A stretch of DNA of 64,000 bases from Marinifilum sp. N1E240 (lineage in GTDB: Bacteria > Bacteroidota > Bacteroidia > Bacteroidales > Marinifilaceae): positions 1 to 64,000 of the forward strand of contig NZ_WHKF01000003.1 of the NCBI RefSeq assembly GCF_009295825.1. The letters are read 5' to 3'. The notes beneath the pieces were generated by a model. It searched no databases and had not been told where the DNA came from. It was given only the letters and a program-made list of their open reading frames with translations. A program made the position numbers and the translations under genes. This document shows, in pieces, positions 19,877 through 27,750 of this stretch. Positions within the stretch are counted from its first letter, which is position 1; the number at the start of each line of letters is the position of its first letter.

Positions 19877-21238
19877 ATGAACAAGTATTGCGCTATTCTA
19901 CTAATATCAATTCTATTTGCTAGCTGCCAATCTATCAAAATCACTGAAAGTACAGATTACTCTACTTATCTAAGAAATGGCAAATTGATCATCTCAACAG
20001 ACAGTCTTCTGAAAACAAAAGAGATCATCAAGAAATACCATCCCAATCCTTTTAATTCAATTTCTGAAGCTGATTTTGACGCCCATATTAAACAGGTTGC
20101 AAAATCCTTTCCTAGCGATCCAATTTCTGAAACAGAATATCTTTATCAACATCGAAAAGCCTTTGATACCCTAACCTATGGCGATCCTCATTTTCTAATT
20201 TTACCACAATTAAGAAGATATCCTGAATATAAACTTAAGGGAAAGCACATAAAGGTTTGGCCATTCAAGATGATTTGTATTAACGATTCTTTAATCGTGA
20301 GCGAAAGTCTAAATCCGCAATTACAAAAAGGAGATTTACTCTTGTCTATCAATAACCGATCTACCAAAGAAATTGTAAAATACACTTACCATCACCGGTT
20401 TATGGAGGCTACTTTTACACAGGCACAAAATCATTTTTGTTTTGCTCCCAACTACAATATTGAATTCTTGAGAAAAGGCAATAAGTACAAAATAAAAGTG
20501 GCAGGAGTTCCTTTGCACAAATATCATTTTAAGGGAGAATATTTTCCTGAAAAAATTTACGACGCCTATCAAACGGGATATTTTGGTATTCACAATTTCA
20601 ACAACAACAAATACATGATCAAAAAGCTTTCTAAATATATTAAGAAGCTTCAAGCCAAAGGATATCAAAACCTTGTAATTGATATTCGAAAAAATCCAGG
20701 TGGAAGAGGTGATCGTTTCGATGAACTGATTTCTTTGTTTTGTGATAAAGATACTATTGATTATCAGAGTGAATGTAGAGTTAAAGTTTCAAAGACTACT
20801 CTGGATTATGGTTTCCCAGAAGATTCATTGGGAAAAGTTTGCAGTATTCCAGAAAGTGAATTGATACGAAAATGCCCATTACAACCAGAAAATTATCCTG
20901 GAAAAATGAACGTTTATGTATTGGTAAGTAAGTTCACTGCATCAACAGCATCTACTTTTGCCAATATCATTCAATACAACAAACTAGGCACTTTGGTTGG
21001 TGAACCTTTAGCTCATAATGCTCTGCGATATGGTGAGATTACAACCGCCAAATTAAGCCATTCTCTAATGGTTCTTTCAACCATGGAAATGGATGAATAC
21101 AGTAATCAAATCAATGGAATTATTCAACCTGAAATTCTGATTCCTTACAAAGCAGATGAATACATGAATGGTGGTGATCCAATTTTGAAACACACTTTAG
21201 AACACATAAAATCAACATCAGGTTTATCCGCTAACTAA
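19877..21238 (+). CDS. S41-family serine protease, lipoprotein
   Basis: This is a tail-specific-protease-like hydrolase of 453 aa from the ATG at 19877. The start was chosen because MNKYCAILLISILFASC is a clean lipoprotein signal; an ORF beginning further upstream at 19820 would add 19 residues with no signal character. The S41 core includes IDIRKNPGGRGDRFDELISLF and the nucleophile region SKFTASTASTFANI. A PDZ-like LQKGDLLLSINNRS segment precedes it. It probably acts in the periplasm or on the outer membrane on unknown peptides. A terminator follows at 21250-21287. Confidence 0.8.
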   Translation: MNKYCAILLISILFASCQSIKITESTDYSTYLRNGKLIISTDSLLKTKEIIKKYHPNPFNSISEADFDAHIKQVAKSFPSDPISETEYLYQHRKAFDTLTYGDPHFLILPQLRRYPEYKLKGKHIKVWPFKMICINDSLIVSESLNPQLQKGDLLLSINNRSTKEIVKYTYHHRFMEATFTQAQNHFCFAPNYNIEFLRKGNKYKIKVAGVPLHKYHFKGEYFPEKIYDAYQTGYFGIHNFNNNKYMIKKLSKYIKKLQAKGYQNLVIDIRKNPGGRGDRFDELISLFCDKDTIDYQSECRVKVSKTTLDYGFPEDSLGKVCSIPESELIRKCPLQPENYPGKMNVYVLVSKFTASTASTFANIIQYNKLGTLVGEPLAHNALRYGEITTAKLSHSLMVLSTMEMDEYSNQINGIIQPEILIPYKADEYMNGGDPILKHTLEHIKSTSGLSAN

Positions 21239-21249
21239 ATCAAAAAACA

Positions 21250-21287
21250 AATCCCCTTTACAGCATTTATTAGCTATAAAGGGGATT
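21250..21287 (+). terminator. Terminator after the S41 peptidase gene
   Basis: Eleven-base arms AATCCCCTTTA and TAAAGGGGATT flank a 16-nt loop and are followed by a T-rich run. It could also stop transcription arriving from the minus-strand HTH gene. Confidence 0.7.
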
Positions 21288-21315
21288 CTTTATATTTTAA
21301 AGACATTGAAAAGTC

Positions 21316-21531
21316 CTAAGATTTCTTCTTAATCTTCGTCAGTTCCATCTTACGAATTCTAGCGCGAACGGCTCCTTTTGTTCTTTCGAGCTTAATAGCC
21401 ATATCACCTACACTTAAGCCTTCAAAAAACATGTTGATTAACGCATCATCATCCTCTCTGTTCCAATCTTTGTAGGCTTCTTTGTGTTCCTTTTTTATCT
21501 TTCTAATCTTGTCAAAATCCTTTTGATCCAT
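21316..21531 (-). CDS. Small helix-turn-helix protein
   Basis: This 71-aa basic protein has a homeodomain/SANT-like helical pattern: NREDDDALINMFFEGLSVGDMAIKLERTKGAVRARIRKM, cited here only in part. Similar segments occur at the ends of Bacteroidota DNA-binding or helicase-associated proteins. It starts 10 bp after the rhlE stop, so it is probably cotranscribed with the helicase. Function is unknown; binding of DNA or RNA is inferred from the HTH pattern. Confidence 0.65.
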   Translation of the reverse strand: MDQKDFDKIRKIKKEHKEAYKDWNREDDDALINMFFEGLSVGDMAIKLERTKGAVRARIRKMELTKIKKKS

Positions 21532-21541
21532 GACTTTCTAA

Positions 21542-22828
21542 TTATGCTCTTTTTTTCCTTCTATTATTATTCGAAGAACCTGATCTTCCTCTTCTCCAAT
21601 CCTTATTTCCTGAATTATTCGGTTTAGATGATCTTGATTTAGGTCTACTTCCTCTAGTTTTCAAAGGTTCTTCTTTTGGCAATTCTGCAATTTCATCAAC
21701 CGAAAATGGATGATCTTTAACAGCAGGAATCGTCTGTTTGATTAACTTCTGAATGTCTTTAAGGTAAGGCAATTCATCCTCACTACAAAACGAAATAGCA
21801 GTACCACTGGCGTTTGCTCTACCGGTCCTACCAATACGGTGAACGTAGGATTCCGGAATATTTGGCAAATCGTAATTCACTACCAAAGCCAAACCAGCAA
21901 CATCAATACCACGAGCAGCAATATCGGTTGCAACCAATACTTTTGTAGTTCCTTCCTTAAAGTTACTTAAGGCTTTTTGTCGGGCATTCTGAGATTTATT
22001 ACCATGAATAGCCTCAGTATGAATATCTGCCTTCTTAAGAATTCGGGTCACCTTATCGGCACCATGCTTAGTTCTTGAAAAAACCAAAGTAGAACCCAAC
22101 TCCCTCGATTTTAAAAGGTGAGTCAACAATTTGGCTTTCGATTTTTTACTTGTATAATAAATCGACTGTTCTACCCTTTCTGCAGTAGTCTGTTGTGGCT
22201 TAATTGTTACTTTCTCTGGATTCCCTAGAATTTGCTTCGAAAGACTTACAATTTTAGGAGGCATAGTAGCCGAAAAGAACAAGGATTGTCTTCGCTTAGG
22301 CAATTGATCAATAATTCTACGGATATCGTATATGAAACCCATATCGAGCATTTGATCTGCTTCGTCCAGAACAAAATACCTAACATCGCGAAGAGAAATA
22401 TATCCCTGGTTGATTAAATCCAAAAGTCTACCTGGAGTAGCGATCAACACATCAACACCTTTTGCCAAAGCCTGAGTTTGTGCGCCCTGCTTTACACCAC
22501 CAAATATTACAGTATTTTCCAATCCTGTATATAATCCGTATTCGCTAAAACTTTCCTTTATCTGAATTGCCAACTCCCTTGTTGGAGTAACTACTAATGC
22601 CTTAATTCTGCGCTTGCCTTTGGCTTGTTGCTCTTCATACAAATGCTGAAGAATAGGTATTGCAAAAGCAGCTGTTTTACCTGTTCCTGTTTGAGCACAA
22701 CCCAATAAATCTTTTTTTCTCAATAAAATTGGAATCGATTCTGCCTGAATTGGAGTTGGATTTGTGTAACCTTTCGCCTCAATCGCTCTTAATATAGGAT
22801 CAGCTATATCTAAATTGTCAAATGTCAT
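21542..22828 (-). CDS. rhlE: DEAD-box RNA helicase RhlE
   Basis: This 428-aa ATP-dependent RNA helicase probably acts in ribosome assembly or RNA turnover. The core motifs are in order: Q motif (PTPIQAESIP), Walker A AQTGTGKT with Lys51, PTRELA, DEAD in VLDEADQML, SAT in FFSATMP, ARGIDVAG, and HRIGRTGR. The C-terminal tail (about 375-428) is basic and rich in Arg, Ser and Asn (SGNKDWRRGRSGSSNNN), as in RhlE proteins that bind structured RNA. A TACCTTTG box (22849-22856) lies upstream. Confidence 0.92.
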   Translation of the reverse strand: MTFDNLDIADPILRAIEAKGYTNPTPIQAESIPILLRKKDLLGCAQTGTGKTAAFAIPILQHLYEEQQAKGKRRIKALVVTPTRELAIQIKESFSEYGLYTGLENTVIFGGVKQGAQTQALAKGVDVLIATPGRLLDLINQGYISLRDVRYFVLDEADQMLDMGFIYDIRRIIDQLPKRRQSLFFSATMPPKIVSLSKQILGNPEKVTIKPQQTTAERVEQSIYYTSKKSKAKLLTHLLKSRELGSTLVFSRTKHGADKVTRILKKADIHTEAIHGNKSQNARQKALSNFKEGTTKVLVATDIAARGIDVAGLALVVNYDLPNIPESYVHRIGRTGRANASGTAISFCSEDELPYLKDIQKLIKQTIPAVKDHPFSVDEIAELPKEEPLKTRGSRPKSRSSKPNNSGNKDWRRGRSGSSNNNRRKKRA

Positions 22829-22848
22829 AATCTAATAAAAGTGATCGG

Positions 22849-22856
22849 CAAAGGTA
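22849..22856 (-). promoter_or_regulatory. -7 box of the rhlE promoter
   Basis: TACCTTTG on the minus strand matches TAnnTTTG and lies 20 bp upstream of the rhlE start. The -33 position holds CTGTTA rather than a clear TTTG, so the match is partial. Confidence 0.45.
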
Positions 22857-22939
22857 ATCTAATAGTTTGGATTAACAGCACACATCAAGATATTAATTGT
22901 AAATCAAACAATTAGATCAATCAGAAAGTTCGTTCACTA

Positions 22940-23515
22940 TCATTTATAAGTATAGTGTCCAATAATTATATAACGATTTAGTAGATCCTCCACTACCTGA
23001 CCAGCACCTATGTTGTGAACAAATAGTGGGCGTTTACCATCTTTCGATTTTTGATCGATTACAATTCCTATGTGAATAATTCCTCCACCCAAATCCCAAC
23101 AAACAATATCTCCAGGCAAATAATCCTCTGCCTTTCTGCTCTTTATCTTAATGGTTCCCTTGCGTTCAAAAAAAGTCATAAGGTTGGGAACTCTTCTGTG
23201 ATCAATATTTCTATCAGTCGATTTCAATCCCCAATTATTAGGATATAAAGAAAAGTTTGCCTTCATATCTTCATGCACTTCTTTTTGCAAATCAATACCC
23301 AACATTCTGTAGGCACGAATTACCACATCGGTGCAAACTCCTCTACCTGCTGGCACATCACCATTCGGGTAGTCAATCGAAAAATACGATGGATCGTAAA
23401 TCACCTTTTGCTCTGTTAGTTTGATCGCTGCTTTCGATAGTTTATTGGAAAAAGTTTGGGCATAACCAAGAAAGAAAAACCAACAAAAAAAAAGGCTCAA
23501 TACAAATCTTCTCAT
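22940..23515 (-). CDS. DUF1287 secreted protein, NlpC/P60-like fold
   Basis: This 191-aa protein has a signal peptide ending at GYAQ (about residue 19). DUF1287 landmarks are GRGVCTDVVIRAYRMLGIDLQ, the DRNIDHRRVPNLMTFF segment, and PGDIVCWDLGGGIIHIGIV. The Cys in GVCTD and the His in IIHIGIV suit a papain-like Cys/His pair, so a cell-wall amidase or peptidase function is possible. No substrate is known for this family. The gene stands alone between rhlE and aqpZ. Confidence 0.8.
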   Translation of the reverse strand: MRRFVLSLFFCWFFFLGYAQTFSNKLSKAAIKLTEQKVIYDPSYFSIDYPNGDVPAGRGVCTDVVIRAYRMLGIDLQKEVHEDMKANFSLYPNNWGLKSTDRNIDHRRVPNLMTFFERKGTIKIKSRKAEDYLPGDIVCWDLGGGIIHIGIVIDQKSKDGKRPLFVHNIGAGQVVEDLLNRYIIIGHYTYK

Positions 23516-23621
23516 AACTCTAGTTTAAAATTGAAAATATTGCATTCACAGACAACAATTATTCCAAACAACAAAAAAAGTACATCCAATTAATGCACTT
23601 TTTTTTATACGAATGTAATCA

Positions 23622-24305
23622 CTACTTCTCTGGTGAGATATATTTGTAGACCAATCCAGCCAAAATAGCTCCAACAATTGGCGCTAACCAAAACAACCAC
23701 AATTGCCCCATTGCCCAATCACCTACAAATAGTGCCTGACTTGTACTTCTCGCAGGATTAACAGAGGTATTGGTTACAGGAATACTAATTAAATGAATTA
23801 AGGTTAAACCCAAACCAATTGCTAAACCAGCAAAACCTGCAGATGCTTTTGAGTGAGTGGCTCCTAAAATAATTAGTAAAAACATAAATGTCATAACTAC
23901 TTCACAAATTAAAGCAGCAAGCATTCCATATCCACCAGGCGAATGTTCTCCATAACCATTAGCTGCAAAACCTCCAAGTTCAAAACCTGATTTACCACTA
24001 GCAATCATATATAAAATTCCAGCACCAGCTATTCCTCCCAACACCTGTGAAATAATATATGGCATTAGCTCCTTTCCGTCGAAACGTCCACCAGCCCATA
24101 AACCTATTGAGACTGCCGGATTTAAATGACAACCCGAAATGTGTCCTATGGCGTACGCCATTGTAAGTACGGTTAAACCAAAAGCTATGGCAACTCCAAC
24201 AAATCCAATTCCCAATTCGGGATAAGCCGCTGCCAAAACAGCACTACCACATCCCCCTAATACCAACCAAAGGGTTCCTAAAAATTCTGCAACCAATTTT
24301 TTCAT
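23622..24305 (-). CDS. aqpZ: Aquaporin Z
   Basis: This 227-aa water channel of the inner membrane has six membrane helices and two half-helices carrying the NPA boxes HLNPAVSIG (Asn62) and SVNPARS (Asn183). The pore-lining residues after the second box (NPARS) and the GGCGSAVLA helix-1 motif agree with AqpZ rather than a glycerol facilitator. A perfect 9-bp inverted repeat (24353-24372) lies upstream and may be an operator. Confidence 0.93.
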   Translation of the reverse strand: MKKLVAEFLGTLWLVLGGCGSAVLAAAYPELGIGFVGVAIAFGLTVLTMAYAIGHISGCHLNPAVSIGLWAGGRFDGKELMPYIISQVLGGIAGAGILYMIASGKSGFELGGFAANGYGEHSPGGYGMLAALICEVVMTFMFLLIILGATHSKASAGFAGLAIGLGLTLIHLISIPVTNTSVNPARSTSQALFVGDWAMGQLWLFWLAPIVGAILAGLVYKYISPEK

Positions 24306-24352
24306 TTCAATTTAATTAAGGTTAATAATTAGATGTCAATTCAGATGTCAAC

Positions 24353-24372
24353 AACATCTTTACAAAGATGTT
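24353..24372. promoter_or_regulatory. Palindromic operator candidate upstream of aqpZ
   Basis: AACATCTTT and AAAGATGTT form perfect arms around a 2-bp centre, 48 bp upstream of the aqpZ start. Two further GATGTCAA half-site-like copies lie between it and the gene (near 24332 and 24343). Confidence 0.45.
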
Positions 24373-24589
24373 CCACCTGCTTTGTAGAATAATAAATATA
24401 ATCAATTTAATCCACATGACCACCTACTAATCAAACAGATAAGAAAATCAAAAACAAACTAACAACTAAAATATTTACCTTAACAAATCAATTCGAAACT
24501 ATATGAGCACATCATTTCAGCTCTAAACTTTACTCTCACACAGATTCATTATTAAATTGAAAATCTTACTAGAAGAGATAATGCATAAT

Positions 24590-24627
24590 AAAAAAATCTC
24601 CCTATTCAAAATGAACAAGGAGATTTT
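24590..24627 (-). terminator. Terminator of the TonB receptor gene
   Basis: On the minus strand AAAATCTCC and GGAGATTTT form a stem followed by a T-run (complement of aaaaaa at 24590-24595), 34 bp after the receptor stop codon. Confidence 0.65.
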
Positions 24628-24660
24628 AAGTTAACTAATTATATGTAGCTGATTTTAATT

Positions 24661-27132
24661 CTACATGAAACCACCACCACCTTGAGTCTCGCGACTGTCT
24701 CTGCGTTTTCTTTGTTTGGCTTTGTTTTTACCACTACCAAATCTGTACGAGAAACCAAGGTAAGCCGTTCTGCTTTCCCAATGGAATTCACCCGTTTGCT
24801 TATATGGCACTTCGGATTTAAACTTAAATTTCATTCCTTCAAAAATATCGTTTACTCTAAAGGTTAAAGTTCCTTTTCCTTTAAGAATTCTATAGCTTGC
24901 TCCAGTATTGATCATCCACATTGGATCCACTTCAAATTGCAAATCTTCTCCACCTCCACGATACATAGCGAACAACTGGAATCTCAGCTTCTTGGTTGCA
25001 GTAAAACTATTCGATACTCTAACATTAAAGGAATTATTTGTGATCTCAAGATTTTCGCCGTTAGATACACCTGTCTCTTTTTGGATATACAAATCGGAAC
25101 TGGCATTCATCGACCACCATTTAACAAATCGGTAATTTGCTGACAATTCTAGTCCATAACGATCGTTGCTATCAGTATTATAATATGACATCTCTACCTT
25201 TTCAACATCCAATGGATCCTTGTTTAAAACTCTTGAAATGTTATCATTCACTCTTCGGTAAAATACACCAATTGTGGCTGATCCTTTTTTCAATCCTTTT
25301 GTATAGTTAAACTCAAACGAATTGGTATACTGCGGGTCAAGCTCCGGATTTCCAAAAGAACTAATAAGTGGCGTACTCCACTCTCTAATTGGGTTAACTT
25401 GTTGAATAGATGGTCTGTCTACTCTTCTACTGTAACTTAACTGCAGCTGATTTTTTTCACTCGGTGTAAATGTAAAAAACACCGAAGGATAAACAGTAAA
25501 TCGACTATCGGTATACTTAGCCTTTTCATCACCTTTAATAAACTTTCCATCTACCTCATATTGCTCAAATCGAGCACCCAATTGCATTGAAAGATTATTA
25601 ATCTTATGATTCAAGTTTACATATCCAGAATAGATACTTCTATCATAAGTAAATGCCGAATTAGGTTTCTGCTCAGTTACAAACCAATCTCCATCAGGAA
25701 CCGTATTTCCATCAACATAAACAAAATCGTGCTGATTTGTCACTCTAGAATTCTCAGTATCATTTAATCTAAACTCCAATCCCAGTTCTAATTTCGTATT
25801 TTCCGATAATGGATTGGTATAATCCAAATTTAAAAGTGTATTTGAATAATCATTATCAACATCATCCATGTAGTTCGAAGTCAAGTCGATCGGATTCAAT
25901 AATTCTGTATAAACGGCATCTTCAGGAGAATCACTCTCACTATAAGTTGCTTCAAACTCCAAATTGTGTCCTTCTTTTTCAAAGTCTATCTTATAATTAA
26001 GATTATAAGTTCCCGTAGAATTATCCGTTTCAGATTTCATCAAACTATTATAGTCGAGCTCTGTTCCTCTATAAATCTTAGTTACACCATTAAATTCACC
26101 TTCTCTAAAATTCTGCGTAGTATAAAATGAAAGTGTATTCTTTTTATTCAGATAGATATCGGCTCCTACTTTTAACAATTGAGAATTGTTATCGCTTTTA
26201 AATTTAAATTTCTGTAAAATATCATTATCCAAAATTACATTTCCATTCTCATCTTTCGCGCTTCTTAAAACATCTCCATAATTGTCTCTTTTTCCATCAT
26301 TCGCACCAAAGTTTAAGAAAAAGTTCACCTTACCGGTTTTGTAATTCATATCTAATGAACCGTTCATACGAGTATTTTCGCCTCGTGTCAAGCCCATATT
26401 TACATTTCCGTTAAAGCCAATATTGGCATTCTTGTTTAGCACGATATTAATAATCCCACTCATTCCCTCAGGATTGTACTTAGCAGATGGATTTGTAATT
26501 AACTCAATACTTTTTATTGAAGTAGAAGGAATCTGCTGTAGCAATTGAGCTGCACTAATATTAGTAGGTTTACCATCAACCAATATTCTTACATTCTCGT
26601 TTCCTCTAAGGCTAACCGATCCTGTCTGGCTATCAACGCTTACTGATTGTACGTTATTCAATACCTCTGAAGCATTTGCTCCTGCAGCCGTTAAGTCTTT
26701 CCCAACATTAATCACTTTTCGGTCAATTTTTTGAGTTACGGTAGACAGTTCTGCTCTTACAGTAACTTCACCAAGAACTTCGGTGTCCTCCTCTAATCGA
26801 ACAGTTCCCAATTTATGAGCTGATAGTTTAGATGAAAATTCCAGCTCTCTCACAAACGGCTTGTAACCCATATATTGAATTTCAACTTTATTTTTTCCTT
26901 TAGGAATTTTCTTAATCGTAAACTTACCGTCATTATCGGTAATTCCTCCTGTTAATATTTTATTATTTGCATCGCGTATCACAACATTTACATACGGAAG
27001 AGGCTCTTGAGTTTTAACATCAACAATAACACCTGTTAATGATCCATTTTTATCTCCCACTGGCATATCTGTCTCTGCAAAAACAGTAAAACTAAACAAC
27101 AGTAAAATGGCTATTAGTAATCTTTCTTTCAT
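24661..27132 (-). CDS. TonB-dependent outer-membrane receptor family protein
   Basis: This 823-aa outer-membrane protein has a signal peptide (to about residue 19). A carboxypeptidase-regulatory-like domain follows (about 30-115, beginning GSLTGVIVDVKTQEPLPYVN). Next come a plug-like domain (about 125-235, with RVLVDGKP-type and VLNNVQSVSVD segments) and a large barrel of the OMP_b-brl_3 type. There is no SusD partner next to it, so it belongs to the family of generic outer-membrane receptors rather than glycan SusC proteins. The C-terminus is unusually basic and Gly-rich (KQRKRRDSRETQGGGGFM). Ligand unknown. Confidence 0.85.
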   Translation of the reverse strand: MKERLLIAILLLFSFTVFAETDMPVGDKNGSLTGVIVDVKTQEPLPYVNVVIRDANNKILTGGITDNDGKFTIKKIPKGKNKVEIQYMGYKPFVRELEFSSKLSAHKLGTVRLEEDTEVLGEVTVRAELSTVTQKIDRKVINVGKDLTAAGANASEVLNNVQSVSVDSQTGSVSLRGNENVRILVDGKPTNISAAQLLQQIPSTSIKSIELITNPSAKYNPEGMSGIINIVLNKNANIGFNGNVNMGLTRGENTRMNGSLDMNYKTGKVNFFLNFGANDGKRDNYGDVLRSAKDENGNVILDNDILQKFKFKSDNNSQLLKVGADIYLNKKNTLSFYTTQNFREGEFNGVTKIYRGTELDYNSLMKSETDNSTGTYNLNYKIDFEKEGHNLEFEATYSESDSPEDAVYTELLNPIDLTSNYMDDVDNDYSNTLLNLDYTNPLSENTKLELGLEFRLNDTENSRVTNQHDFVYVDGNTVPDGDWFVTEQKPNSAFTYDRSIYSGYVNLNHKINNLSMQLGARFEQYEVDGKFIKGDEKAKYTDSRFTVYPSVFFTFTPSEKNQLQLSYSRRVDRPSIQQVNPIREWSTPLISSFGNPELDPQYTNSFEFNYTKGLKKGSATIGVFYRRVNDNISRVLNKDPLDVEKVEMSYYNTDSNDRYGLELSANYRFVKWWSMNASSDLYIQKETGVSNGENLEITNNSFNVRVSNSFTATKKLRFQLFAMYRGGGEDLQFEVDPMWMINTGASYRILKGKGTLTFRVNDIFEGMKFKFKSEVPYKQTGEFHWESRTAYLGFSYRFGSGKNKAKQRKRRDSRETQGGGGFM

Positions 27133-27424
27133 CGTTTAAATTTTTAAGGTTAGCTTAGTAGTATGACTACATTTTAAATTAAATGGTTACAAATCGTTCC
27201 TTCAGACCTCTTCTATCAACACACACTAGATTCGACAGTTTTGCAGAATTCTTTAAAAACCATTACGCCACTCCTCTATCACACACAATGCCAAAAAATA
27301 CATTATTCAGATTATCAACAATTAACAGAATATAAACATTTTTCACCATGTTCGATATCGAACAATTCGTGTACGGTTTGAAACTCACATAAACAAGGAT
27401 AGGTATAGGAAAAAGGAAGAGAAT
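27133..27424. other. Upstream region of the TonB receptor gene
   Basis: About 290 bp without a credible ORF. It carries a 16-bp perfect palindrome (27349-27364) and is bordered by the tRNA-Arg terminator. Confidence 0.55.
27349..27364. promoter_or_regulatory. 16-bp perfect palindrome upstream of the TonB receptor gene
   Basis: TGTTCGATATCGAACA reads the same on both strands, a typical dimeric-regulator site. It lies 217 bp upstream of the receptor start and 60 bp beyond the end of the tRNA transcription terminator. Confidence 0.4.
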
Positions 27425-27459
27425 AAAAACAAAAAAGGGTAGCAAATTGCTACCCTTTC
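27425..27459 (-). terminator. Terminator of the tRNA-Arg pair
   Basis: Minus-strand AAAGGGTAGCAA/TTGCTACCCTTT stem followed by a T-rich tract, directly after the second tRNA-Arg. Confidence 0.75.
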
Positions 27460-27460
27460 G

Positions 27461-27535
27461 TGATCCAGCCAGGATTCGAACCTGGGACCCACAGCTTAGA
27501 AGGCTGTTGCTCTAATCCAACTGAGCTACTAGACC
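27461..27535 (-). tRNA. tRNA-Arg (anticodon TCT), copy 2
   Basis: A 75-nt cloverleaf. The acceptor is GGTCTAG with CTGGATC and discriminator A, the anticodon loop is CTTCTAA, and the T arm is GGTTCGAATCC. The CCA end is not encoded. It is identical to the copy at 27575-27649. Confidence 0.95.
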
Positions 27536-27574
27536 GTCCTTATGAAATTATTTTTACCTTAAAAAAAGAAAGAG

Positions 27575-27649
27575 TGATCCAGCCAGGATTCGAACCTGGG
27601 ACCCACAGCTTAGAAGGCTGTTGCTCTAATCCAACTGAGCTACTAGACC
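27575..27649 (-). tRNA. tRNA-Arg (anticodon TCT), copy 1
   Basis: This 75-nt gene is identical to the copy at 27461-27535 and lies 39 bp from it. It is the promoter-proximal gene of the pair. Confidence 0.95.
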
Positions 27650-27668
27650 ATTCCCTTAAAAGGCGATG

Positions 27669-27700
27669 CAAATATAGGGATTTATTACTTTCCGAAACAA
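27669..27700 (-). promoter_or_regulatory. Promoter of the tRNA-Arg pair
   Basis: TATATTTG on the minus strand (27676-27669) lies 19 bp before the tRNA start, with a TTG box 21 bp further upstream (27700-27698). Confidence 0.5.
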
Positions 27701-27750
27701 ATATTTTTGTGTTTTTTTTCAGTAAAATTAGCACTTACATCAGTAAGGGT

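Larger units (their letters stand above)
24306..24660. other. Gene-free stretch between aqpZ and the TonB receptor gene
   Basis: This 355-bp stretch holds the presumed aqpZ control region, with its inverted repeat, and the terminator of the TonB receptor gene. No ORF is credible here. Confidence 0.6.
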
